The notes beneath the pieces were generated by a model that was not told the origin of the DNA, made no database searches, and was given only the letters and a program-made list of their open reading frames with translations. Below are positions 12,501 to 23,581 of a stretch of 64,000 nucleotides of DNA, piece after piece (the stretch's first letter is position 1; every line of letters begins with the position of its first letter). Origin of the DNA: Coffea arabica (Eukaryota > Streptophyta > Magnoliopsida > Gentianales > Rubiaceae). A program made the position numbers and the translations under genes. The stretch covers positions 3,038,001 through 3,102,000 of the forward strand of contig NC_092329.1 in the NCBI RefSeq assembly GCF_036785885.1, in the 5' to 3' direction.

Positions 12501-12973
12501 CCGGAGATGAAATTGTGGGCGACATTGAGGACTTGAAGGTTGGTTAATTTGGACAAGGCGGGAGGGAGGGCGCCGGAGAGAGAGTTGTACTGGAGGTAGA
12601 CGGCGCGTAGGAAGGCGCACTGGGAGAGGGCCGGTGGGATGGAACCGTTGAGGTTGTTGGAATGGAGGCTTAACCTGCGCAGCTGGCGCAAGTTACGAAG
12701 CTGGTCTGTCAGCCGGCCGCTGAGCTGGAACCGGGGCAGGCGGAGTTCACGAACATGGCCTTCAAAACAGGCAATGCCGGGCCAGTCACAGGGCGCTGAG
12801 GGCGTGGATGGATCCCAACCGTCCATTGCTCCGAGCGGATCATCCAGATTCTGCTTGAAAATGAGCAACGCTTGAATCTCGGTTGCATTATCGGCGCACG
12901 TTAAGGATAAGGTGGCGGCGCACATTAGCACCACCACCGCGGTCAAGTGAAGAAACGTAGCCGTTGTTGACAT
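9572..12973 (-). CDS. LRR receptor-like kinase, MUSTACHES / At4g36180 type
   Basis: Intronless 1133-residue plasma-membrane receptor-like kinase closest in remembered sequence to Arabidopsis At4g36180 and At1g75640 (MUSTACHES, stomatal guard-cell wall patterning). Order: signal peptide (about 1-27), LRR N-cap with the CDWPGIAC cysteine pair, about 27 LRRs of 24 residues with one irregular island near repeats 9-11, a juxtamembrane cysteine pair (LCGMPLNEC), a transmembrane helix near 757-780, then a kinase domain from about 830 to 1110. The VAIK-lysine position reads AIRRL, the catalytic loop is HGDIKPQN (non-RD) and DFG is retained, a pattern also in the Arabidopsis proteins as I recall them, so catalysis may be weak or absent. 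The start is the ATG before a good signal peptide. Antisense frames inside this gene are shadows. Confidence 0.95.
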   Translation of the reverse strand: MSTTATFLHLTAVVVLMCAATLSLTCADNATEIQALLIFKQNLDDPLGAMDGWDPSTPSAPCDWPGIACFEGHVRELRLPRFQLSGRLTDQLRNLRQLRRLSLHSNNLNGSIPPALSQCAFLRAVYLQYNSLSGALPPALSKLTNLQVLNVAHNFISGQVSGDVPPGLRVLDLSSNSFSGNIPANFSAFTQLQLINLSYNQFSGEIPATLGDLSNLQYLWLDSNRLYGTIPSAISNCSSLIHLSAGDNNLQGLVPATIGILPSLQVISLQHNQLSGVVPTSIICSISNVSAHLVRIIDLSFNGFTGIQGLADNAICSSIMEVLDLHGNQIKYVFPGWLINVSTLKILDISGNSISGVIPNTIGNLISLEELRLANNSLTGGIPDGIRQCGSLRVLDLGGNRLSGLIPDFLGEMRSLEMLSLGENYFSGSIPGSLGGLNRLESLDLSNNNLNGTLPQELIALSNLSSLNLSRNDFSGGFPGNIGDMKGLMVLNVSGCRFLGPIPESVGNLLRLRILDLSKQKFSGELPLGIFGLPSLQVVAVEENLLSGDVPEGFSSLTSLQYLNLSSNAFSGEIPDTYGFLTSLTVLSLAENHVSGSIPAELSNCSNLEVLELRGNRLTGRILNDFSQLSHLEKLDLGQNSLNGAIPPSISNCFSLRMLLLDSNHVSGRIPQSLSNLSNLTALDLSSNDLSGGIPESLSSISGLKHLNLSHNNLQGEIPASLASRFNDSSIFAMNDNLCGMPLNECRKPKRRRVKRIILLIFVAAAAGLILFCCCGAYLYGLIWWRKKLRAKAAGEKKRSPSPRDVGGRGSGENGGPKLVLFNNKITYAETLEATRQFDEENVLSRGKYGLLYKATYADGMVLAIRRLPDTSIDVNAFRKEAESLGKVKHRNLTVLRGYYAGPPSDIRLLVYDYMPNGNLATLLQEALHQDGHVLNWPMRHLIALGIARGLAFLHSASVVHGDIKPQNILFDADFEAHLSDFGLDKLTIATPAEASTSSTPVGTLGYVAPEVTLTGLPTKEADVYSYGIGLLEILTGKKPVMFNHDEDIVKWVKRQLQTGQISELLEPGLLELDPESAEWEEFLLGVKVGLLCTMPDPLERPSMTDVVFMLEGCRVGPDMPSSADPTTIPSPI

Positions 12974-14329
12974 GGGTTGGGAGCAGAAAGAATCAAGAAA
13001 TGGCCGTGGCGCTGGTGGTGGGGTTGTTTGTTTTCTGAGTTGGGGCGGGGGAATAGAAGAGAACGGTTAAGGGTTAAATGGGGGGGTTTTGGGACGTTGG
13101 AATGGACATGTTTTTTAACGGGTGAAGTTTTGGAGGAGGCGCTAAAGGGGAGGAGCGTATTGTAGCAGAGGTGGTCTGGGCTGGGGGAATAGTACGTTTG
13201 AGATTGGCAGAGCTAACGCCATATGTTGCGGTTAAATGCCTGATTTGCCAAAAAGGGGATTTGTTGGTGGGTGGGTTTTGGTAGAACTTACATGTATGGG
13301 GAGACTACTGTTTGTGAAAAAGGAGTTGCTGTCTTTTCTCTGTTGCGAGGAACGGGGAAGGGGGTCTGTTCTGTTTTGTTTCCCTGTCCTCGAAAAGTAG
13401 AGGGGAGAGTCTGGGAATGGCCTTTTTTTTTTTTCTTTTCTGGCCATTTTGGGTGCCTTTTCAACAGGGCTAATGCGGATTTCATCATTGGCTCAACTCT
13501 TCCCTCCGTGGTTTCATGTCACAAGAGTTGGGATAGCGTCACTTATGAGCACATGCAAACTGTTCACTCCTTTAGCCTGATTGGCCTTTATTAAGACATT
13601 ATTGACTGTTGAAAATTTTTGGTACTTCTTTAAGAACATATTTGGTTTTTACTGACATAAACTAACCTGTAAAAAAAAAAGATACATTACCATACGAGAA
13701 TGGTGCAGAGGTGTTCATATAAATTAGGAGCCGAAAAGAAGAACATGCACTAGATTTTCTTCCATAAAATCTCAACATCCCAGAAGCTCAGCCAAAAGTG
13801 ACATATTAGTAAATTGACTGTGAACGTGACTGGGGAAGAAGAGCTCCCTAAATTAACTATGGGCAGTAGCAATCACCTTTCAAAGTCAATAATGATCTTT
13901 AGGAAGTCCAAGTAGGTCACTGTTTTAAGCTGTACAGACCCTTTCTTAGGACCACCACCCCCCTCCCCTATTACTGACTAGTATTTTTCCTCTCGGACCA
14001 CTGCTGCCCCATTTTTTTTAAGGGCAGCTATTGTGTGTGTTGAGCGTTTCCACACGCAGAGCTCAACATCAAAAAATGTGTAGAGGGTTCATTCAATTTC
14101 CCAAACTACCTTGCCTTGATTTCACTGTTGCGGTATCAAACAAAGCTTGGCATTGAGTCAATTTATAAAATCTGGTGGAGTTGCGGTAAGCATCATCCTT
14201 AAACATGCATGTCCTGGCCCATCCGAGAGTTTATGCCTGCGAAAGCGAAAGCGATGCTGCATTTTTTGTCTGGATAGTATATTATCACTTATCCCATTCT
14301 TGCATTAAGACGCATATGGACCTCAATTG

Positions 14330-14589
14330 TTTTTTTTTTTTTTCGGAGACGATAATTGTTATATAACCTAATCTATCCTACACGAGGAGGAAGGAGCGGA
14401 CCTAAGAAAGTTCAGGAGTAACTCGGAAGAGACTGAACCACCATCGGACTAAACGGGTGTACTACGTATTTGCCTGGATTTTTTGAAGTCAAGCCATTTT
14501 AAATGTGGCATTTGGTGGGAGGCAAGGATTCACCCCACCAAGCCTTAATGGCTAGGTGGTGGCTACCAACCCAAAGGCTGGTGGTTTCG
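14330..14589 (-). mobile_element. SINE (family A), near full length
   Basis: A 260-bp insert flanked by a perfect 15-bp target duplication, TATGGACCTCAATTG, at 14315-14329 and 14590-14604. On the minus strand it ends ATTATCGTCTCCG plus a poly-A tail (the T run at 14330-14342). The minus-strand 5' part has a GGTGAATCC segment like a pol III B box, suggesting a tRNA-derived head; the A box is not clear. No coding capacity. The truncated copy at 7406-7494 is related. Confidence 0.75.
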
Positions 14590-15437
14590 TATGGACCTCA
14601 ATTGCGTGTGCCTTGCAATTTCTCCAAATTATTGAACCAAGTAGAGGAAGGAATATATTATTAGTCCTTCGACTTGGTCATCTATGGTCTGTACATATCT
14701 GGGCATTCTGATTTTTTTTTTCCTTTGTATTCATCGATCTTTGCTAACCATTATGAGGAAAATGTGGAGCCTTCTTATCTTTAAGTAAGACGGCCATTTG
14801 GGGACTCTTATGATTAAAATTAGGCACTTTCAAGGCAGAGAGGACGTTAAAGATCGCTACTACTGCTTTGGGGAAAACCATTTCGACAGAACGTACGCAG
14901 CTATCATTTTTGGCACGACTTTGCATAAAAAAAAATTTTCTTAGTAATTATAGGGCAATCTTGTTGGAGCCTGTGAGATGACATTTTTTTGTGGCTCAGT
15001 AGAGAATTTGATGATACTCTCTCACACGTTAGATTGAGTGTTTGATTAGGATGTCAAGCCCTTGGATAAAGTAGTCCAGCAGAAATATATATGTTTGAAG
15101 AGAAGAGCCTGACTCAGAGTGTCCGGATTTCTCATAGACAGGAGGCCCAATACAATGAAACTCTAAAATTCACCTGCCGTGTTTGGGTGAAGAAAAGAGA
15201 TCGCGCTCATTCGTCACTTTACAACTCTTTCCAGGCAAATGACGTGTCTCGTTAGCATGGCGAAATTCGGCCCATTTTATAAAATTAGCCCCATTATGTA
15301 AAGCCGTAAAAGTGAAATTCGGTCAAACCCACCCTCCTGTCCCCCAGACCCAGAGTCTACATGGGCAAAGCCATTAAAGCTCCAGTTAGATGTTCTATTG
15401 GGTCAACGAAGAGTTGCAATCTTATATTCACTTTATA

Positions 15438-15772
15438 CTCTTTCCGTCTCGTTAAAACTATTTTTTTTAAATACCCTTACATTAATATTAGAAGCATTTT
15501 TTTTTTGATAAAATTGATATTAGAAGTATGACTAATCACGATATCTTTATATTAATTACAATAACAATATTGTGAAAAGTTGCACCACTTAAGATATGAA
15601 GTCACGCAATTAATGAATAAAATAGGTTATATTTATCGATAACAAAGTACATTAAATAATGATATTTTAAAGAACTTACAAGTTAATGATATTCTTCAAT
15701 TGTAAAATACACTATAATTTGGAACGGATAAAAAAGAAAAACAAAACTATTAAAGTGGAATGGATGGAATAA
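15438..15772. mobile_element. Degenerate Stowaway-like MITE
   Basis: The left end, TA followed by CTCTTTCCGTCTCGTTAAAA, and the reverse complement of the right end, TATTATTCCATCCATTCC continuing into TTTAATAGTTTTG, fit a diverged Stowaway terminal inverted repeat (consensus CTCCCTCCGTCCC, target TA). The 335-bp interior is AT-rich and non-coding. The ends are diverged enough that the exact right boundary is uncertain. Confidence 0.5.
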
Positions 15773-16245
15773 TATTTGTTTAAGAAAATATAGAATTTGT
15801 ATGTTTTTAATGAAGTGTTGAATTTGTAAGTTTAGGGGGAAGTTCCCATATAGTGGTGCTAAATAACTAGACAGTAATAATATTAATCTGGATTAACAAA
15901 AAAAAAAAGAAACAATAGAAGAACTTTGGAGTCATTAAAGAGAGTAAATGGGGAACTACCATTGATTGATTAGGAATGCTCACAAGTGGATTTATTAAAT
16001 GCTCTACTTGAACTCAATCAATTTTGAGATCGAGTTCGAATTCGAACTATTTATTCTAGGTTTCAAGTAAAGTTTGAACTCCTTTGTATGCTATTGGCTG
16101 AGCCTAATCAAGTAGTTTTATTATTTATATATTATATTTTACTTTAACTATGAAATAAATTTTTTGGGTTTATATATTAGCGAGCGCTGCTCGCCCTTAC
16201 GATTGATCCTCTTCTGAGCGAATTGAAAAAACAGGCAGTATAAAT

Positions 16246-16671
16246 GAGAGCAGATCCTCTGTCCAATATTTTGTGTCCAATTTCCTGTCCAATGTGAAAC
16301 TACGTAGTTTTACTTATTATATCTGCTGATATGGCAACTAAAAATAGGTGGTTGTTTGGCTGCCTTGTACTTCTTTTTCTTTCTTCTTTTTTGGGTTTCC
16401 TTTGTTTACACAACTTTGTTACAATTCTCATCTTTTTAAAACAAAGTATTAAGGATTTCAAATACAAAAGAATATTTAAAAAAGATGGGAATTGTAACAA
16501 AGTTGTGTAAATAAAGGAAATTCAAAAAAGAAAAAATAAAAAGAAGTATAAGGCAAACCAAACAGCCACCTATTTTTAGTTGCTACATCAGCAGATATAA
16601 TAAGTGAAACTACGTAGTTTTATATTGGACAGTAAATTGGATACAAAATATTGGCTAGAGGATCTGCTCTC
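16246..16671. mobile_element. Foldback MITE upstream of ARC6
   Basis: A 426-bp element that is almost entirely a long imperfect inverted repeat: each arm is about 190-200 bp and both begin GAGAGCAGATCCTCT and share blocks such as AAACTACGTAGTTT and CAACTAAAAATAGGTGG. Flanks are GTATAAAT (16238-16245) and GTATAAAA (16672-16679), 7 of 8 bases alike, which fits an 8-9 bp target duplication of a hAT or Mutator-type element. It has no coding capacity; the 66-residue minus-strand frame inside it is fortuitous. Its ends resemble those of the MITE at 62722-63115. Confidence 0.8.
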
Positions 16672-16672
16672 G

Positions 16673-16679
16673 TATAAAA
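16673..16679 (+). promoter_or_regulatory. Putative ARC6 TATA box
   Basis: TATAAAA directly abuts the right end of the foldback MITE, 131 bp upstream of the ARC6 start codon. It is part of the apparent target duplication, so the element seems to have inserted at the TATA box. There is no better TATA candidate between here and the ATG. Confidence 0.45.
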
Positions 16680-16809
16680 TATGACCAAAACGCCAGCAGC
16701 CCGCACGAGGGGTTTAAGGCTTTTACCCTTTAAGAAGTTAGCACCTAAAAAACTGGCAATTAGCTGAGCGAAGATATATTTTGTAAATTCTCTAAAACCT
16801 CCGAAACAA

Positions 16810-19800
16810 ATGGAAGTTTTGAGACACCTCAACATTGGCATCTGTACTCCGTCGCTGTTATCACCACCACCACCACCACTGCCGCCGCTACTGATCACCA
16901 GAAAGCTCCCAAAACTCAACGCTGTCAGCGGCAGCGCTAGCAGCAGCAGCATCCCAAACAGCTTCTCCTCCGCCACCAGTAAATGGGCCGAACGACTTTT
17001 CGCCGACTTCCAATTTCTCCCTTCCACCAACGTCACTGCCGACCATTCCGACGACAATTCCGCCACCGCCACTCTCGATCCTCCATTTACTACACCTACA
17101 CTGGCCCCGACCGAGCGCTCCGTAGAAATGCCCATTGATTTTTACAGAATTCTCGGCGCTGAGGCTCATTTCCTCGGCGATGGAATCAGAAGAGCTTACG
17201 AAGTTAAGGTTTCCAGACCGCCGCAGTATGGTTACAGCCAAGATGCTTTAGTCAGCCGACGGATGATCCTTCAAGCTGCTTGTGAAACCCTAGCAAATGC
17301 TAGCTCTCGAAGAGAGTATAATCAGGGGCTTGCGGATGATGAATTTGGTACTATTATCACTCAAGTACCTTGGGATAAGGTGAACTTTCCGAAAATCCAG
17401 ATTATATTATTATTTGTCTTAGCGAAAGCAGCATAATTGATCTTACTTTTTGCATATTGTCCTGGTTATTAATCAAATTACTAGTAATCCAATTGCTCCT
17501 TTCTCTTGAGTTTTTAGGCTGCGCTCTTGTGCTAGAAATGTTGTCTAAACTTGGGAATGTAGATAACCTGGTGGGCAAGTTAATTATTTGTTTGATCGGT
17601 TTAGTCCAAATGGATTGGAATAATAAGGGTTGTCAAACCAATTTTCTTGTATTACAGCTTATGTTATAATGATTTGATATGCAAGGTTCCGGGAGCATTG
17701 AGTGTGTTGCAAGAAGCAGGGGAGACTGAAGTAGTACTTAAAATTGGGGAGAACTTGTTGAAAGAAAGGTTGCCGAAGTCATTCAAGCAAGATGTCTTAT
17801 TGGCAATGGCACTTGCTTATGTCGACTTTTCAAGGGATGCTATGGCTCTTTCACCTCCAGATTTTATTACAGGTTGTGAACTCCTTGAGAGGGCATTGAA
17901 GTTGTTGCAGGTAAGCTTTTAAAAGTGTGATCGTGAAGCCTAAGCATGCATTTGCCTTATGAGTTGCATAATGCACACTGCAAGAACCATTCTTCAAATA
18001 CTTTTTTATATTTTCATGGGGTGGCACGCACTTAACCTATTGCTGATTACATATGTTTGGATTTAAACTAGTTGTGAATAGTCTGTTTGAATAGCTCACA
18101 TTTGTGCCCATTCATGTTTGTAAATGCGTATGGCAGGAATTCAGAGTTCTTTGCTCTTTATTTGCCACTGTTGGGTCATTTTACTTTGTGCAATTAGTTA
18201 GATTTTTGTTTCTTTGGTTCTGTAAGAAATGTGCTTAGCTAGATAGAGAAATGGCGCCTGCCAGACATTGTCAATATTGTGTGAAACTGCCACTAGGCTT
18301 TTCCCTCATACTATTTTAGCTCTCAATACTAGGAAGACTTGAGCTGATTTCTAGCAGGTTGTTACTTCTCAGTTTTTAACTTTCCTTACTTTTAGATTGG
18401 ATGTGAATCTTCTTATTTGGAAAACCAGACCAGTTATTAGTATTAATTATCCCTTATTCTCAATTATTTTTGATCTTGTCTATTCAAGTTTTTGTAAATG
18501 TACACTTCCAGGAAGAAGGAGCAAGTAGTCTTGCACAAGATTTGCAAGCACAGATTGATGAGACGTTGGAAGAAATAAGCCCGCGATATGTTCTTGAACT
18601 CCTGGCTTTACCCCTTGGTGAGGACTTTTGCACAAAAAAGGCGGAGGGTCTACAAGGTGTGCGCAATATTTTATGGGCTGTTGGAGGAGGAGGTGCTGCT
18701 GCCATTTCTGGGGGGTTTACTCGTGAAGGTTTTATGAATGAGGCGTTCCTGCATATGACAGCAGCAGAACAGGTGATCAATTGCATTTTCTTGTTTATGA
18801 GGAAAATGTAGCTCTAAGTTTTTCCGGCTGTGATATTTTACTTTGTTTTTTTTTTGGGGAGTAATACTTAACTTTTACTTTGTAAATAATTTTTTTTCTT
18901 GATTTTTTGTAAGGTTGATCTATTTGTTGCCACACCAAATAATATTGCACCAGAAAATTTTGAAGTCTATGGAGTGGCACTTGCACTTGTTGCTCTGGCT
19001 TTTGTGGGTAAGAAACCTCATTTGATCCAGGATGCTAACAACCTTTTTCAGCAACTTCAACAGACCAAGGTTACCGCTCTTGCAAATTCCATGACCGTCT
19101 ATACTGTTAGGGAGACCCGCGAAATAGACTTTGCATTGGAAAGGGGTCTCTGTGCACTTCTTGTAGGAGAAATTGATGAATGTCGCATGTGGTTAGGATT
19201 GGATTCTGAGAGCTCTCCTTATAGAGATCCATCCATAGTTAACTTTGTCCTTGAACACTCCAAAGATGACCAGGAAAATGATGTTCTTCCTGGGCTTTGT
19301 AAGCTGTTGGAAACATGGCTGATGGAGGTGGTATTTCCCAGGTTTAGGGAGACCCAGCATATAAAATTCAAGCTAGGAGACTATTATGATGATTCAACGG
19401 TCTTGAGGTATTTAGAGAGGTTGGAGGGACGTGGTCGTTCACCATTGGCTGCTGCAGCAGCCATAGCAAAACTGGGGGCTGAAGCTACTGCTGTGCTTGA
19501 TAGTGTAAAGTTTAGTGCAATTCAAGCACTGCAGAAGGTGTTCCCTCTTGGTCCAAGTGACAGGAGTGTGAAAACTGATGAGGAATTTGAGATAAAAAAT
19601 TCTGAAGTTGCCGGAGAAAGTGAGGAGCCTACAAGACCTAACAATTGGGATGATTCCTCCAATACTGGAGTATTACCTGATAGACAAGAATATGATGAAC
19701 TACATGAACAGGAGCAGATAACTGAGGAAATAAAAGAGACAATCGTGAAGATTATGTGTGCTGGAGTAGCTGTTGGTTTGCTTGCTCTGTTTGGGTTGAA

Positions 19801-20742
19801 GTTCATTCCAAGTAGACATGGCATGTCAACTCTGCGCAAAGATGCTGGTTCAGCTATTGAATCTGACGTCATCAATGTGGGTATGACCTACAGATTATGT
19901 CAGTCAAGAAATTATTGATTGCTGTATCTTGACATCTTCTTTCATATATGTACATGAAATTTAATGAGCAAATTAAAAAAGCATGAAGGTTTGCGATTAG
20001 AAATTGACACACCAAAACATTATTCTTGGGACAACACTCCTGTAATAAGGCTGGTTACAGCCACAGAAATATACCACATTAGCTGTTTTGCTGTACTGCT
20101 GGACAATTTCACTGAGAAAGTATATCAAATCCATGCAAAGACTATACGCTTCTTTGGGTGGTGCCATTACTTCCCTTCTATATTGAATTCTTTGCGGTTG
20201 GATTTGTAAATATCCAGGATGTATTTTGAAGTTGTTTTACAGTTAATAAATGAGAGCGTATGCATCAGTTTCTAATGTGAGTCCATCCTTCTCTCTGGCT
20301 TTTATTTCTTCGTTCTCTTGATTGTTGCCTAAATTGCAGGGGCATCAGTAGATGAAAAGGACGTAAAAATACCTAGGATGGATGCCAGGTTGGCTGAAAA
20401 TCTAGTTCGCAAGTGGCAAAATATCAAGTCCGAAGCTCTTGGACCTGATCATTGTCTTGAAAAATTGTCAGAGGTAAGAATCAACTGAGTAAATTTGTGA
20501 TTTGATTGTCAAAGTCTTGGCTTCCTCCTACTGTTTCTAGCTTTTGGTTTCGTTTTTATTTCACTCCCCCTTGGGGGTTCTAATCTGACCTTTATTTTTA
20601 TAAGTACATGGATCTGGTAGCAATGAAATATATTAATCGTGCATTGTCTGAAATGAAGCCAATCAGAATGCCTGGATATTTGTGGCACTCAATATCATTT
20701 AGAAACTTGGCATAAATTGTGACACAGCCACGCATGCCTGGT

Positions 20743-20773
<31 letters not shown>

Positions 20774-21455
20774 TATACACATGCATCCCCACACCCACAC
20801 CCACACACATGACACACCCACAACAACATATATATATATATATATATATCTATTCTGATCAAAGTATCGTGTATTACTAGTTTATCTGCTAGATTTTTCT
20901 AAGCTCTCTTTCTGGAGAGGCATTGCAGTAAACGGGTAGGTGCAACAGGTGATTAACTCGATCGTTTGGTCTGTTGTCAATAGCCTTAGTAAAAGTTCAA
21001 GCTAGAGTCCAAATACAAACATTGAGCTGGAGAATCTCTTCGATTGCTTATTCATTATGGGTTGGGTTTTATAGCTGGGCTTGTTGTAGGATGAAGATCC
21101 TGGTTTCAACTGCACTATTTTTATTCTCCTGAGACTAAAAATAAGAATGTTAACTTGCCTCCAGGTTCTGGATGGGCAAATGCTGAAAATTTGGACAGAC
21201 CGTGGAGCAGAGATTGCGCAACACGGTTGGTTTTGGCAACACATGCTATTGAACCTTAACATTGACAGTGTAACAGTTTCTGTTGATGGTCAGCGTGCAA
21301 TTGTGGAAGCCACTCTTGAGGAGTCAGCTCAGCTCACTGATGTGGTCCATCCAGAACACAATGATTCTTATAATTCTATTTACACAACAAGGTATGAAAT
21401 GTCATGTACAAAATCAGGCTGGAAAATCACAGAAGGAGCTGTCCTAAAAGCATGA
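16810..21455 (+). CDS. ARC6: ARC6, chloroplast division J-like protein
   Basis: Predicted 815-residue ACCUMULATION AND REPLICATION OF CHLOROPLASTS 6. In Arabidopsis it sits in the inner envelope, tethers the stromal FtsZ ring through FtsZ2 and recruits PDV2 through its intermembrane-space part. Exons: 16810-17379, 17686-17910, 18512-18772, 18914-19880, 20340-20473 and 21165-21455; all are GT-AG and in frame. Visible: a Ser/Pro-rich transit peptide, a J-like domain (about 108-175, starting IDFYRILG) that lacks HPD, a conserved stromal region (VPGALSVLQE, RYVLELLALPLG, FVATPNNI), one transmembrane helix near 631-652, and the C-terminal domain ending GWKITEGAVLKA. Arabidopsis ARC6 is 801 residues, so the length fits. 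The acidic linker before the helix is the least conserved part. Intron 5 holds a compound microsatellite. Confidence 0.95.
20742..20850. repeat. Compound microsatellite (TC)n-(CA)n-(TA)n
   Basis: Within ARC6 intron 5, a (TC)n tract runs into (CA)n, then imperfect CACACCC units, then (TA)n. About 110 bp in all. Likely length-polymorphic. Confidence 0.9.
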
Positions 21456-22624
21456 TTTGGAATCTGTATAGTGATGAATTCTTTAATGTAAATGTTGCTG
21501 AACTCATGGAGTTGAATTAGTTCTGTGTTTTTGGTGGATTGAGTATTAAAGTTTTGCCACTATTGTTGATTCTTTTGCTGGCTCAACACAAATATTCGGT
21601 AATAAGCATAGAACGAATGTTGCTAATTCTGGTTTCGGAATGGAATCTAAGATTGCCAAAATCGAGCAGTGTGAACAAAATGCCGTTGGACTGTAGCACT
21701 TTGCCAGACTGCATGGCAGACAATGTTTGCTTCCATTGCTTGAGATATGCAAAAAAAATTGCTCAAGGTATTGCTCCAGATGTAGAATTGTGAAAAAGTT
21801 CAACGCTGAGTATATTCTATCGTTGTAGAATTATATGATTGTTGGTTTGCACAATTCTTAGTTTATCACCAAGGCTGTGAAATCACCGTTGAAAGGTTGC
21901 GACTGGTGACTCGTAATCAGATAGTACTTTGTTAACTACGCTCAGTGGCTGCAACATAGTAGCATATTTTTGTTTCTTGCATCTCTGGATTGCCAAGTGG
22001 CAGCTGGTTAGACGGAAATGATGATCTCTTCTGTTTGTCTATGGGTACGTTTAGCTGAAGGTCGACAAGAAGAAGGAAGATATATACATATTGCGAATGT
22101 GACAACATTAATCAAAACCAACCAAAACCAAATGGCACAGGGGCAGCTGTACAACTACCAGCGGACCAAACAAACAAAGAGAGATTATATACAAATGCAT
22201 TGATTGGCACGAGAGATTATGACTATCGGCCAATAATTCAAGTGGCTGGCTCCACCATACCAAATCAACGCCAAATGTCTCTAAATGGTGTAGTGACATT
22301 GACGAGACAATTTATTAAAAGATTGAAAGAAGGGTATTGAAAAGCTTCATCTTTCTATCTATCATTATGATAGTTTAGTCATAACCCATTGAACCTTATC
22401 CTTGAATCATAATTATGGTTAAATTCTTGACCCCGTTACATAATTTTTGTAAAATACAGCGCGCATGCACGTACAAAGACTGACAAATCCAATCATTTTC
22501 CTGCCGGCTACGTTGACAAACAAAGAGAAAAGGATAGAGGGGCAAGGAATCTAAAGCAGAGAAGAAGAAGAAGAAGAAGAAGGGGAAGGACGATTACAGC
22601 ATTGTTCTCCCTCTTCTCTTAATC
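21456..22624 (+). other. ARC6 3' region and PI-PLC-X promoter
   Basis: Holds the ARC6 3'UTR and the promoter and leader of the next gene on the same strand. Small frames at 21539-22203 have no family pattern. A (GAA)n tract of about 22 bp at 22561-22582 lies in the probable 5' leader of the PI-PLC-X gene, 43 bp before its ATG. Confidence 0.5.
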
Positions 22625-23581
22625 ATGGGTGCCCAGGTCTCTAAACAGGCGGAACGCAGGAAGAATATCTCAACCGAGATGAAAGCTTTGGCTGATCTAA
22701 AGCAAAGCAGTGGAAGTGACTTTCCTGGTTCAGATTACCGTCCTGCAGATAGGAAAAACTGGATGTTAGGCCTTGACCCTGGGAAACTTGTCATAGAAAA
22801 GATTGTGTGGCCTGGAACCCATGACTCTGCTACTAATAAGATTGGAATTCCTTGCATCACCCGCCCATTTGCTCAATGCCAATCTCTTTCAATCTACCGT
22901 CAGCTCGTCAGAGGTGCCCGAGTCGTCGATGTCCGAGTTCAGGAGGATCGACGGGTATGCCATGGGATCCTACTGACCTACAGCGTCGATGTTGTCATCA
23001 ACGATGTTAAGAAGTTCCTCTCAGAAACCCAATCTGAGGTCATAGTTCTTGAAATTCGGACAGAATTCGGACACGATGATCCTCCTGAGTTTGACAAGTA
23101 CTTGGAGGATCAGCTCGGGGAATATCTTATTCCCCAGGATGATTCAGTTTTTGGAAAGACTATTGCAGAATTATTGCCTAAGAGAGTAATTTGCGTGTGG
23201 AAGCCGAGGAAATCTCCACAGCCTCAGCATGGAAGTCCACTGTGGAGCGCTGGCTATTTGAAGGACAACTGGATTGACACTGATTTGCCATCTACAAAGT
23301 TTGACAGCAACATGAAGCATTTGAGCCAGCAGCCACCTGCGAATTCCAGGAAATTCTTTTACAGGGTTGAGAATACAGCAACGCCTCAAGCTGATAATCC
23401 AATTTTATGTGTGAAACCGGTCACCAATCGAATTCATGGGTATGCTAGACTGTTTATTATCGAGTGCCTTTCCAAGGGTTACGTCGATCGTTTGCAAATC
23501 TTCTCAACAGATTTTATAGACGAGGACTTTGTTGATGCATGTGTTGGGCTCACTCAGGCCAGGATTGAAGGAAAGCTCTGA
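22625..23581 (+). CDS. PI-PLC X-domain protein (PLC-like phosphodiesterase)
   Basis: Intronless 318-residue protein of the plant PI-PLC X-domain family (At4g34920, At4g34930 and At4g38690 type). It has only the X half of the catalytic barrel and resembles bacterial PI-PLC rather than the multidomain eukaryotic enzymes. Visible: WPGTHDSATN with His66-Asp67, ARVVDVRV with Arg104, and the second catalytic His113 in VCHGI. These match the His, Asp, Arg and His positions of bacterial PI-PLC, so activity on phosphoinositide or GPI-like head groups is plausible but unproven. The N-terminus MGAQVSK fits N-myristoylation (Gly2, Ser6, Lys7), implying membrane attachment. The start is fixed by this motif and by length. 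No signal peptide, unlike some relatives. Confidence 0.93.
   Translation: MGAQVSKQAERRKNISTEMKALADLKQSSGSDFPGSDYRPADRKNWMLGLDPGKLVIEKIVWPGTHDSATNKIGIPCITRPFAQCQSLSIYRQLVRGARVVDVRVQEDRRVCHGILLTYSVDVVINDVKKFLSETQSEVIVLEIRTEFGHDDPPEFDKYLEDQLGEYLIPQDDSVFGKTIAELLPKRVICVWKPRKSPQPQHGSPLWSAGYLKDNWIDTDLPSTKFDSNMKHLSQQPPANSRKFFYRVENTATPQADNPILCVKPVTNRIHGYARLFIIECLSKGYVDRLQIFSTDFIDEDFVDACVGLTQARIEGKL

Larger units (their letters stand above)
12974..16245. other. Intergenic region between LRR kinase and ARC6
   Basis: Contains the promoter and 5' leader of the minus-strand receptor kinase (no clear TATA box identified), a SINE at 14330-14589 and a degenerate Stowaway-like MITE at 15438-15772. The small frames at 13232-13594 are shadows of each other in T/C-rich DNA and have no family pattern. 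Confidence 0.5.

Noticed and set aside
16620-17135. 171-residue minus-strand frame and the 117-residue one at 16888-17241
   Set aside because: Both are antisense to ARC6 exon 1 and its leader; they arise from the Pro/Ser-rich transit peptide codons.
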